A stretch of 64,000 bases of DNA from Dactylosporangium sp. AC04546. GTDB lineage: Bacteria > Actinomycetota > Actinomycetes > Mycobacteriales > Micromonosporaceae. Both the position numbers and the translations under genes were made by a program. Numbering within the stretch: the stretch's first letter is position 1; every line of letters begins with the position of its first letter. The notes beneath the pieces were generated by a model. The model saw nothing but the letters and a program-made list of their open reading frames with translations, made no database searches and had not been told where the DNA came from. This document shows, piece after piece, positions 55,862 to 63,523 of the stretch. The DNA lies in assembly GCF_022095675.1 (NCBI RefSeq), contig NZ_JAHYSG010000018.1, positions 62,001 through 126,000 on the forward strand, read 5' to 3'.

Positions 55862-57199
55862 TCAGTCCTGTATGGTGATGATTCGGGTGAATTCGCGCAG
55901 GAGGTCGAAGCCGTCCCAGACCCCGGCGAACGTCAGCGCCTGGCCGAACGGGACGATCCGGTCGATGCCGCGGCCGGCCAGCGTGGTCACGAAGTCGTCG
56001 AGCTCCGACATCGTGAAGCCGAACTGGGCCAGGGTCTGGTCCTTGCGCTGGATGGCGGGGGCCAGCTCGGCCAGCGAGCCGAGCGTCACATGGCAGATGG
56101 TGCCGGCGCCGAGCCACTCGCGCTGGACCTCGCCGAGGCCGGCCAGCTCGACGTTGGCCACCGCGTTGCCGGCGAAGGCCACCCGGGTCGCGGCGCCGGT
56201 GGCGGCCAGGCCGTAGGTGGCGACGTACTTCTCGACGGCCATGGCCGCGTCGACCGACCAGCCGCGCTGCCCGACGACCTCGCCGAGCAGCTCGGTGAAC
56301 TCGGCCCTGGCCGCGTCGGCCGCAGGCGCGGCACCGATCCAGAACAGGTCGCGGGGCGATGAGCAGGCGGCCTGGTCGAACCAGTACAGGTCGTTGGCGA
56401 AGCCGTCGGCCGCGGCCCGGCGCCGGGCCGGGGTCGCGGTCTGCCAGCCGGCGACCGAGACCGCGGCGAACGACGAGCGGTCGGGGAACGCCAGGTCGCG
56501 GGCGAGCGGCGGGATCGGGTGCCTGCGCAGCGCGTTGACCGACTGGTCGCCGCCCCACAGGACGCGCAGGTCGCAGGCCGCCATCAGCGCGCCGGTGATC
56601 GCGTCGTCGCGGTCGTAGGTGACCATCCGCTGGGTCTGGGCGATCGCCGGGTGGGCGTCGGCGAGTACGTCGTTGAGCGCTTCGAGCACGGTCTGGGCGG
56701 CGCCGGCCGAGCGGTTGGAGACGCGCACGATGTTGTGGTTGCCGGCGAGGGCCGACAGGGCCCACGAGTACACGAAGATCGTGTCCACATTGGCCGGTGG
56801 GAAGTGCAGCACGAGCCCGCGCGGGGCGCGGCGGTGGCCGGCGGCGCCGTCGCCGAGGCGCTCGACGGCCTTCGCCAGCTCGCTCTTGCGCAGGAAGAAG
56901 CCGAGGGAGCCCAGCTCGGGGTGGCGGCGGGCCAGGTCGGGCTTGAGCAGACGGCGGGAGAAGGCGATCAGGAAGTCGCGGACCCGGCCGTCGCCGACGG
57001 TCAGCCGGCCGCCGGCCGGCTCCTCGGTGACCTCGGCGATCAGTCGGTCGACCGACCGAATTTCGGCACCGGCCGGGAAGCGCGGCAGGATCACGCCCCG
57101 GCGAGCGGAGGAACCGGCCGCAGAGGAACCAGGCGCGGAAGAGCCGGGCGCGGATGAGTCGGGCGCCGGCGAGCCAATCGGGAATGCCGGTGGGCTCAT
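55862..57199 (-). CDS. LuxC-like acyl-CoA/acyl-protein reductase
   Basis: The 445-aa protein starts at ATG 57199, overlapping the LuxE-like stop (ATGA). The N-terminus holds a low-complexity SAPGSSAPGSSAAGSSA run. The aldehyde-dehydrogenase-like core has ..GLVLHFPPANVDTIFVYSWAL.. and the catalytic Cys279 (DQAACSSPRDLFW). LuxC reduces an acyl thioester, delivered from LuxE, to an aldehyde with NADPH. No luciferase (luxAB) is present, so the aldehyde must serve another purpose. Confidence 0.88.
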   Translation of the reverse strand: MSPPAFPIGSPAPDSSAPGSSAPGSSAAGSSARRGVILPRFPAGAEIRSVDRLIAEVTEEPAGGRLTVGDGRVRDFLIAFSRRLLKPDLARRHPELGSLGFFLRKSELAKAVERLGDGAAGHRRAPRGLVLHFPPANVDTIFVYSWALSALAGNHNIVRVSNRSAGAAQTVLEALNDVLADAHPAIAQTQRMVTYDRDDAITGALMAACDLRVLWGGDQSVNALRRHPIPPLARDLAFPDRSSFAAVSVAGWQTATPARRRAAADGFANDLYWFDQAACSSPRDLFWIGAAPAADAARAEFTELLGEVVGQRGWSVDAAMAVEKYVATYGLAATGAATRVAFAGNAVANVELAGLGEVQREWLGAGTICHVTLGSLAELAPAIQRKDQTLAQFGFTMSELDDFVTTLAGRGIDRIVPFGQALTFAGVWDGFDLLREFTRIITIQD

Positions 57200-58242
57200 G
57201 CCGCCGCCTGGAAGGTGTCGCTGCAGCCGCGGGCCTCCGCGCGGGGCAACCGGCCCAGGATCGAGAACCGCTTGCCCGGCCACGCGCCGTCGTCGACGCC
57301 GTGCACCACGCCCAGGTCCTCGGTGAGTAGGACGTGGCCCGGGTACGACTCCGGCAGCGTGCTCACCACCTCCACCAGCCCCGCCCGCCCCGGCGGCAGC
57401 GGCTCCCAGGTGACGGGATCGCGGATCACGACGTCCGCGAAGTCCGGGCAGTACAGCGAGTTGCCGTCCGGGCCCTCGAGGTACACGACGCCGATCTGCT
57501 CGACCATGCCGTAGAAGTTGTGAACCCGCGTGAGGCCCGTGTCGGCCCGGAACGCGCGGCGGAACTCGGCGTTGTCGACCCGGCGGTCGACCAGCTTCTT
57601 CCAGCCGCCCGAGTGCACCAGGACGCCGTTGCTGAGGTCGAGCCGGTGATCGCGGGCGAGCTCGTAGAGGTACAACCAGACCATGAAGGTGAAGCCGAAG
57701 ATCAGGAACGGCCGATCACCGTGCCTGGCCAGGAAGCCGCGGACCGCCTCCACGTCGGGGCGGTCGTGCTCGTCGAGGACCCACACGTGGTCGCGGCCGA
57801 ACGTCACCATGCCCAGCACGCCGGCGCCCCGGGCGCTGAACGAGCGGCGGTTCTTGATGATCGCCGTCGAGTCGACGATCAGCATCGGCAGGCGCTTCGG
57901 GCCGAGGACGGTCTGCAGGGTCTGGCCGAGCATGCGGGTCTGCGCCGCGGCGGCGTCCTTGTCCAGGTAGATCCGGCTGACGTCGCCGGTCGTCCCGCTG
58001 GAGGTCAGCACCTTGAACACGGCGTCGTCCGGGATGCTCTTGAGCTCCTGGGTCTTGAACAGCCGCACCGGGAGCCACGGCAGGTCGGCGATGGTGTCGT
58101 ACCGCCGCCCGCGCGCATGCCCGATCGCGTTCAGGATGTTGTCGTAGGCGGCGCCGCGCGCCCGGTGCCGCTCGGTGAGCTCGGCCAGCCGGGGCAGCAG
58201 CTGCGCCTCGCGCTCGCGCTGCGCCAACGTGAAGACGGTCAT
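57196..58242 (-). CDS. LuxE-like acyl-protein synthetase
   Basis: The 348-aa protein starts at ATG 58242 in an ATGA overlap. It has the AMP-binding motif TSSGTTGDVSRIYLD and ..FYGMVEQIGVVYLEG... Cys340 near the end (RGCSDTF) matches the position of the acylated Cys in LuxE, about ten residues from the C-terminus. It would activate an acid to acyl-AMP and transfer the acyl to its own Cys and then to the LuxC-like protein. Confidence 0.88.
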   Translation of the reverse strand: MTVFTLAQREREAQLLPRLAELTERHRARGAAYDNILNAIGHARGRRYDTIADLPWLPVRLFKTQELKSIPDDAVFKVLTSSGTTGDVSRIYLDKDAAAAQTRMLGQTLQTVLGPKRLPMLIVDSTAIIKNRRSFSARGAGVLGMVTFGRDHVWVLDEHDRPDVEAVRGFLARHGDRPFLIFGFTFMVWLYLYELARDHRLDLSNGVLVHSGGWKKLVDRRVDNAEFRRAFRADTGLTRVHNFYGMVEQIGVVYLEGPDGNSLYCPDFADVVIRDPVTWEPLPPGRAGLVEVVSTLPESYPGHVLLTEDLGVVHGVDDGAWPGKRFSILGRLPRAEARGCSDTFQAAA

Positions 58243-59579
58243 CGCGCCGCCTCCAGTGCCCGGTAGTCGAGCTTGCCGTTGCTCAGCAGCGGCAGCTCGG
58301 CGATCTCGCGCACCTCGAAGCCGGACCAGTGCAGCTTGAGCTGTTCGGCGAGGTCCTGCCGCAGCCGCGCCGGGTCGCTGCCGTCCTGCGCGACGAACAC
58401 GACGATCTTGTCGTCGCCGGCGACCGCGGCGGCCGGGCCGGGGAGCATGCGCTCGATGTCGTCGAGGTTGAGCCGGACGCCGAACACCTTGCCGAACCGC
58501 TTGAGGCGGCCGTCGATGTAGAGGTATCCATCGGCGTCGAGGTGGCCCAGGTCGCCGGTCTCCAGCAGCCCGCCCTGGTCGTCGCCGCGGGCCAGGTCGG
58601 CCGCGGTCTCGGCGTAGCCGAGCATGACGTTGGGCCCGCGGTAGAGCACCTCGCCACGCACGTCCGGCGCGGTCGACTCGGTCCCGTCGTCGAGCCGCAC
58701 GCTGAGCCGCCCGCCGGGCACCGCCGGGCCGACCGACCCGAGCTTCTCGGCGAGACGGTCGGCCGGCAGCGTGGTGAGGCGCGGCGCGGCCTCCGTCTGC
58801 CCGTACATGACGAACAGCCGGCCGGACACCGCGCTCATCCGCCCGTGGAAGTCCTCGACCAGCTCGGGCCGCAGCCGCCCGCCGGCCTGGGTGAGCGTGC
58901 GCAGGGTCGGGTACTTCGCCGGGTCGAAGCGCAACCGCCGCAGGATCTCGTACTGCGAGGGCACCAGCGCCAGCGACGTCACGCCGAACGTGTTCACCGC
59001 CGGCCAGAACCGCCGCCCGATCAGCCCGTCCGCCTCGACGACCAGGGTCGCACCGGCGGCGAGGTGGGTGTTGAGCACCGACATGCCGAACGAGTAGTAG
59101 AACGGCAGGCTGCTGATCGCCACGGCGTCGCCGGTGATGCCGAGCGCCTCGATGATCGACGCGGTGTTGGCCAGGATCGCCGCCCGCGACAGCCGGACCA
59201 GCTTCGGGTTGCCGGTCGAGCCCGAGGTCGCCAGCAGGATGCCCAGGTCGGGGTGGGCGACGGCGGGCGCCGACTCGCGCACCCAGCGGTCGCCGTCGAG
59301 CTGGTAGCCCTTCGGTACCTCGTCGGACAGCGGCCCGGCGACGACGGCCGGCTCGAACCGGTCGACGAAGGCGTCCGCGGGGAGCGACGGGTCGAGGAGG
59401 AGGACCGGGCGGCCGGACTCGAACGCGTCCACGTAGCGGCAGACGGCGTCGACGGTGGTCGGCATCCGGAGGAAGACGACCCCGGGCGGCGCGTCGGCGA
59501 AGGCGCCCGTCACCTGCGGCGTCACGACGGCGCCGGTGGCGGCGTCGATCAGCCGGGTGCCGGGGTGCAGCAGCGTCAT
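58239..59579 (-). CDS. AMP-dependent acyl ligase
   Basis: The 446-aa protein starts at ATG 59579 and overlaps its neighbours by 4 bases on each side. Motifs are ..LLATSGSTGNPKLVRLSR.. (P-loop), ..YGQTEAAPRL.., ..LETGDLGHLDADGYLYIDGR.. and the terminal Lys in ..SNGKLDYRAL. The adenylation domain is shorter than usual at the N-terminus. Next to a free-standing ACP it most probably loads an acid onto that carrier. Confidence 0.88.
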   Translation of the reverse strand: MTLLHPGTRLIDAATGAVVTPQVTGAFADAPPGVVFLRMPTTVDAVCRYVDAFESGRPVLLLDPSLPADAFVDRFEPAVVAGPLSDEVPKGYQLDGDRWVRESAPAVAHPDLGILLATSGSTGNPKLVRLSRAAILANTASIIEALGITGDAVAISSLPFYYSFGMSVLNTHLAAGATLVVEADGLIGRRFWPAVNTFGVTSLALVPSQYEILRRLRFDPAKYPTLRTLTQAGGRLRPELVEDFHGRMSAVSGRLFVMYGQTEAAPRLTTLPADRLAEKLGSVGPAVPGGRLSVRLDDGTESTAPDVRGEVLYRGPNVMLGYAETAADLARGDDQGGLLETGDLGHLDADGYLYIDGRLKRFGKVFGVRLNLDDIERMLPGPAAAVAGDDKIVVFVAQDGSDPARLRQDLAEQLKLHWSGFEVREIAELPLLSNGKLDYRALEAAR

Positions 59580-60319
59580 ACGACGAGACCGCCGTCGACG
59601 CCGATCACCTGGCCCGTGACGAACCGGGCCGCGTCGGAGAGCAGGAACGCCACGACGTCGGCCACGTCCTCGGGCTCGCCGAGCCGGCGCAGGGCCGTCG
59701 CGGCGACCCGCTCGGCGCGGCCGGCCTCGTCGAGGGAGTCGAGCATCTCGGTGGTGATGAAGCCGGGCGCCACCGCGTTGACCCGGATGCCGGCCGGGCC
59801 GAGCTCCTTGGCGGCGGCGCGGGTGAGGCCGGCGACGGCGGCCTTGGTCGCGCCGTACACCACCTGGCCGGCAGCGCCGGACGTGCCCATCACCGACGAC
59901 AGCAGGACGACCCCTGGGTCGGTGCCGCGCCGCAGCAGCTTGACCGCGGCCTGGACGGTGTGTGTGGCGCCGACGGCGTTGACGGCGAACAGCCGCTCCA
60001 CGGCCGCGTCACTCATCATGCCGAGCGGGCCTGCCTCGTGGACGCCGGCGTTGACGACCAGGGCGTCGAGGCGGTGGTGCCGCTCGAACACCAGGCGGAT
60101 CATGGCCTTGATGTCGGCCGCGTCGCTGACGTCGCCGTGCACGACCAGGGCGTCGACGCCCAGCTCGTCGGCGGTCGTCTTCGCCGAGCCCGCACGATGA
60201 CCGTGCAGGACGAGCTGGTAGCCCTCCGTGGCGAGGCGGCGGGCGACGGCCCGGCCGATGCCGCGCGACGACCCGGTGACCAGCGCGACCCGCTGTGGGG
60301 CCTCAGCCGGTGAGCTCAA
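59576..60319 (-). CDS. SDR family 3-oxoacyl-ACP reductase (FabG-like)
   Basis: The 247-aa protein has TGSSRGIG (NADP binding), NAG, the catalytic Ser in LLSSVMG, YGATK and ..APGFITTEML... The start is TTG 60319, since no ATG or GTG precedes the cofactor motif; GGGAAG lies 7 bases upstream. It overlaps the ACP gene by 17 bp. It should reduce a 3-keto group on the dedicated carrier protein. Confidence 0.88.
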   Translation of the reverse strand: MSSPAEAPQRVALVTGSSRGIGRAVARRLATEGYQLVLHGHRAGSAKTTADELGVDALVVHGDVSDAADIKAMIRLVFERHHRLDALVVNAGVHEAGPLGMMSDAAVERLFAVNAVGATHTVQAAVKLLRRGTDPGVVLLSSVMGTSGAAGQVVYGATKAAVAGLTRAAAKELGPAGIRVNAVAPGFITTEMLDSLDEAGRAERVAATALRRLGEPEDVADVVAFLLSDAARFVTGQVIGVDGGLVV

Positions 60320-60548
60320 CGTCGTGCTTCCCGAGGATCTCGACGGCCTTGTCGAACGAGCTCAGGTCGATGACCTCGTCCGTATCGATCATCACGTCGA
60401 ACGCGTCCTCGATCTCGGCGACGAGCGTGAGGTGGGCCAGCGAGTCCCACTGCTCGATCCCCCGGTATTCAAGCTTGTCGACGTCGAAGGTCTCCGGAAG
60501 GCCGAGCGCGGTGCGAAAGGCGACACGGAGCCGGCCGAGGTTGCTCAT
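60303..60548 (-). CDS. Acyl carrier protein
   Basis: The 81-aa protein starts at ATG 60548. The phosphopantetheine attachment site is Ser36 in QWDSLAHLTLV. The acidic helical sequence ..LVAEIEDAFDVMIDTDEVIDLSS.. is typical. It is the first gene of an operon with an SDR, an AMP ligase and LuxE/LuxC-like proteins and so is a pathway-specific carrier, not the fatty acid synthase ACP. Confidence 0.93.
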   Translation of the reverse strand: MSNLGRLRVAFRTALGLPETFDVDKLEYRGIEQWDSLAHLTLVAEIEDAFDVMIDTDEVIDLSSFDKAVEILGKHDVELTG

Positions 60549-60635
60549 CAGATCAGAGTCCTGTTCGATCAGGGCGCAATCGGGTCCGCCCAGCGAGTGT
60601 ACCTTTGAGCGGTCAACGATCCGGGAGGTTTCCAG

Positions 60636-61136
60636 GTGCTGCGCGACGCCCGCGAGTCGGACCTGGAGACCATTCGCACGTGGCGAAACCACCCGAAGAC
60701 GCGCGCGGCGAGCATCTACACCGCGCACATCACCCCCGAGGGTCACGCGCGGTGGTGGACCAACGTCCAGGCCGACCCCGCCCGGCGGGTGCTCATCTTC
60801 TCGTACCACGGAGCCGACTGCGGCGTGGTGACGTTCAACGACCACGACCCGGAGGCCGGCACGGCGGAGTGGGGCTTCTTCCTCGACGTCGACGGCCTGA
60901 CCGAGCGCGGCGAGCTGCTGCCGGCCTGGATGGAGCTGGAGAAGGCGGCCGTCGCGTACGCGTTCGACGACCTCAAGCTCACCTCGTTCGGCGGCCGCAC
61001 GCTGGCCTGGAACAAGCAGGTGATCGGCCTGCACCGCCGGTTCGGCTTCGTCGAGGTGCCCGAGCGCCGCTACACGACCGAGATCGACGGCCAGGACCAA
61101 CTCGTCGTCTGGACCGAGAAGACGCGTACAACCTGA
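60636..61136 (+). CDS. GNAT acetyltransferase (PseH-like)
   Basis: The 166-aa protein starts at GTG 60636, 8 bases after GGGAGG. The opening ..LRDARESDLETIRTWRNHP.. and ..ARWWTNVQADPARRVLIFS.., with ..NKQVIGLHRRFGFVEV.., follow PseH, which N-acetylates a UDP-4-amino-4,6-dideoxy sugar. It lies divergent from the lux-like operon and 14 kb from the WecE-like aminotransferase, which makes a comparable 4-amino sugar. Confidence 0.85.
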   Translation: MLRDARESDLETIRTWRNHPKTRAASIYTAHITPEGHARWWTNVQADPARRVLIFSYHGADCGVVTFNDHDPEAGTAEWGFFLDVDGLTERGELLPAWMELEKAAVAYAFDDLKLTSFGGRTLAWNKQVIGLHRRFGFVEVPERRYTTEIDGQDQLVVWTEKTRTT

Positions 61137-61194
61137 CGCGACCCCGGACCCGTCAAAGGGTGGACCGAATCCCCCCGAGGGAGGGGCACCACGG

Positions 61195-62100
61195 ATGGCC
61201 GGGGACTCTGCGGAGTACGTCGAGTACGTCACGGCTCGGCTGCCGGCGCTGCGCCGGCTCGCGTACTCGCTGACGGGCGACTCGCACCGCGCCGACGACC
61301 TCGTGCAGCAGACCATCACGACGTTGTTCGTGCGGTGGTCGCGAATCCGCCAGGCCGAGCACCTGGACCGGTACGTGCGCAGCATGCTCGTGAACGCCTT
61401 CGTCGACGAGCGCCGGCTCGGCTGGGCGCGGGTGCGGCTCTTCGCGGATGAGCAGGTCGCCTGGCTGTACCGCGACGGCACGCTCACACAGCTCAAGGGC
61501 CGCGACGCCCAGGCGCAGGGCATCAACGCGAGCGGCACGATCGTGGGGTCACGGGCCGGCCGGCCGGTCCGGTGGCCGACCGCCGAGTCGGAGCCGGTGG
61601 CCCTGCCGCTGCCGGACGGGGCGCAGGGCGGCGGCGCCGAGGCGATCGACGACGACGGCGCCGTCGTCGGCTACGTGAACGTCGACGCGAACCGGCAGGC
61701 CTACACGTGGTCGGCCGACGGCAAGGGCCGGCCGCTGCCCGAGTTCGGCGAGCCGGACGACTCCGCCGCCTTCACCGTGCGCAACGGCTGGGCGACCGGC
61801 CTCAGCGGCGACACCGGCGTGCGCTGGAACCTCCGCACCGGCCTGGTCGAACCGGTGACCGGCATGCGCATACGCCCCAGCACGGCCAACGCGAACGGCT
61901 GGATGGTCGGCACCGACCCGCAGGGCCGCGGCGTGCTGACCGGCAACGGCACCTCGGTGCGGCTGCCCGACCTGTTCGTGCACAGGTCGGGCGAGTTCAG
62001 CAACCTGCCGACGACGCTCAGCGACGACGGCCGGGTCATCGCCGGCCAGGCCGACGACGCCGATGGCGTCATCCACGCCGCGGCCTGGCGGTGCCGCTAG
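61195..62100 (+). CDS. Chimera: ECF sigma region 2 fused to HAF-repeat propeller
   Basis: The 301-aa protein starts at ATG 61195 after GGGAGGGG. Residues 1-80 are the beginning of a SigE-family sigma factor (..YVEYVTARLPALRRLAYSLTGD.. and ..DDLVQQTITTLFVRWSR..). After ..ERRLGWARVRLF the sequence changes at about residue 86 to HAF-type repeats (..QAQGINASGTIVGSRAGR.. and ..AEAIDDDGAVVGYVN..). Sigma region 4 and any membrane anchor are missing. The layout fits a deletion that joined a sigma gene to its downstream membrane partner in frame (inference). As it stands it cannot recognise a -35 element. Confidence 0.75.
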   Translation: MAGDSAEYVEYVTARLPALRRLAYSLTGDSHRADDLVQQTITTLFVRWSRIRQAEHLDRYVRSMLVNAFVDERRLGWARVRLFADEQVAWLYRDGTLTQLKGRDAQAQGINASGTIVGSRAGRPVRWPTAESEPVALPLPDGAQGGGAEAIDDDGAVVGYVNVDANRQAYTWSADGKGRPLPEFGEPDDSAAFTVRNGWATGLSGDTGVRWNLRTGLVEPVTGMRIRPSTANANGWMVGTDPQGRGVLTGNGTSVRLPDLFVHRSGEFSNLPTTLSDDGRVIAGQADDADGVIHAAAWRCR

Positions 62101-62107
62101 CCATGCC

Positions 62108-63334
62108 CTAGCTCATGTCGGGTAGGCGGCCGGGCGCCAGGCGCTCCTCGGGGTCGAGGGCGAGCTTGAGCCGGGCCGAGGCGTCGTCGAGGCGGCCCGG
62201 GCCGTGGGTCTCGACCAGCTCGCGCAGCTCCAGCGGGGCACGCAGCAGCGTGCAGCCACCGCCGCCGCGGGCCAGCAGCACGGTCCGGGCGGCGGTCAGC
62301 ATGCCGGCGAGCCGCTCCGGGGTGACCACCCCGGGCAGGGCGGCATGCGCCACCCCCAGGCCGACCGAGCCGCGCACCGGCACGGGCGCGCCGGCCGCGT
62401 CGCGCAGCGCGTACACGACCGCGAACAGCTCGCTGGGCCGGCCCCAGATCTTCAGCGCGAGGTCCTCCGCCTCGAACGGGTAGCGGCCCCACCAGGCCGG
62501 CGGCAGCTGCTCGACCGCGGCGCCGCCGCCGAGCAGCTTGGCGGCGGTCTCGGCACGGCCGAAGGCGGCGTCGCGGGCGCCCTCGAACAGCGCGGCCAGC
62601 TCGGCCGGGCGGCCGCCGTTGCCGCCGGGCAGGTCGGCCTCGATCGCGGCCGGCTCCAGGTGCGAGGCGGTGAGCGCCTCGGTGAGCTGCTGCACCTCGC
62701 GGGGCGTGGCCACCGGCCGCACGACCCAGGCGCGGGCCGCGGGCATGGGCTCCAGCCGGACGGTGGCCTCGGTGATCACGCCGAGCGTCCCGAACGACCC
62801 GCACACGTGCCGAGCCAGGTCGAAGCCGTCGACGTGGCGCTCCAGGCTGCCCTCGTCGAGCGCGACCCGCACACCCATGACGAGGTCGCGGGGCGAGCCG
62901 AACCTGTGGCGCAGGGGGCCGGCCTCGTTGGCGGCCAGGACGCCGCCGAGCGTGGCGGCCGGCGAGGCGACGTCGAGGGCCAGCCGCTGGCCCTCGCGCA
63001 GCAGGTAGGCCCGGATCGCGCGCATCGGGGTGCCGGCGGCGATCGTGGCGATCATCTCGCCGGGGTCGTGGTCGAGGATGCCCGACATCCGGCCCAGGTC
63101 GAGCAGGATGTCGACGTGCGTCGGGGGCAGGCCCCAGTCGAGCTTGGTGCCCGCGCCCGTCGGCACGACCGAGAGCCCCTCGGCCGCGGCGAACCGCAGC
63201 ACCTCCGAAACCTCATCGGCGTCGCCGGGCGCCGCCACCCAGCCCACGGGCACGCCGTCGACCATGTCGGCCGGGCCGGCCTCCCACACCTGGTCCGGAC
63301 CGCACGCCTCGGCCAGCCCCTCGATCACCGTCAC
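62108..63334 (-). CDS. FAD-binding oxidoreductase (GlcE-like glycolate oxidase subunit)
   Basis: The 408-aa protein starts at GTG 63334. The VAO/PCMH FAD-binding domain (about 20-200) contains ..LSVVPTGAGTKLDWGLPP.., ..VASPAATLGGVLAANEAGPL.. and ..GSFGTLGVITEATVRLEP... GlcE is the FAD subunit of glycolate oxidase, working with GlcD and GlcF, which are not in the window. A short stretch between ..MGVRVALDEG and ..VDGFDLARHV is condensed relative to typical GlcE. A perfect LexA-type box lies 159 bp upstream. Confidence 0.85.
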   Translation of the reverse strand: MTVIEGLAEACGPDQVWEAGPADMVDGVPVGWVAAPGDADEVSEVLRFAAAEGLSVVPTGAGTKLDWGLPPTHVDILLDLGRMSGILDHDPGEMIATIAAGTPMRAIRAYLLREGQRLALDVASPAATLGGVLAANEAGPLRHRFGSPRDLVMGVRVALDEGSLERHVDGFDLARHVCGSFGTLGVITEATVRLEPMPAARAWVVRPVATPREVQQLTEALTASHLEPAAIEADLPGGNGGRPAELAALFEGARDAAFGRAETAAKLLGGGAAVEQLPPAWWGRYPFEAEDLALKIWGRPSELFAVVYALRDAAGAPVPVRGSVGLGVAHAALPGVVTPERLAGMLTAARTVLLARGGGGCTLLRAPLELRELVETHGPGRLDDASARLKLALDPEERLAPGRLPDMS

Positions 63335-63492
63335 CGCAAGCTCCCGCTTCCCTGGTCACCAACCGCCACCGTCGCTGGGGGAAGATCGGTCGAAGGGAAT
63401 CGCGGTAGCCGGGACATGGTCCTGGCTTTCCCAAAGACACGGTCGAACATGATCGATTGCCGGAAAGCGTGCACATGGCGCGTCAATCGACA

Positions 63493-63508
63493 TCGAACAT
63501 ACGTTCGA
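63493..63508. promoter_or_regulatory. LexA-type SOS box TCGAAC-ATAC-GTTCGA
   Basis: It matches exactly the actinobacterial LexA consensus TCGAAC-N4-GTTCGA. On the reverse strand it overlaps TATGTT, a possible -10. The reverse-strand gene downstream is the GlcE-like oxidoreductase. An imperfect copy lies at about 63446-63459. Confidence 0.6.
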
Positions 63509-63523
63509 GAGACTACGGGCTCC

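Noticed and set aside
55862-58242. A bioluminescence (lux) operon
   Set aside because: LuxC- and LuxE-like proteins are present, but luxAB, luxD and luxG are not. The neighbours are ACP, SDR, ligase and glycan genes.
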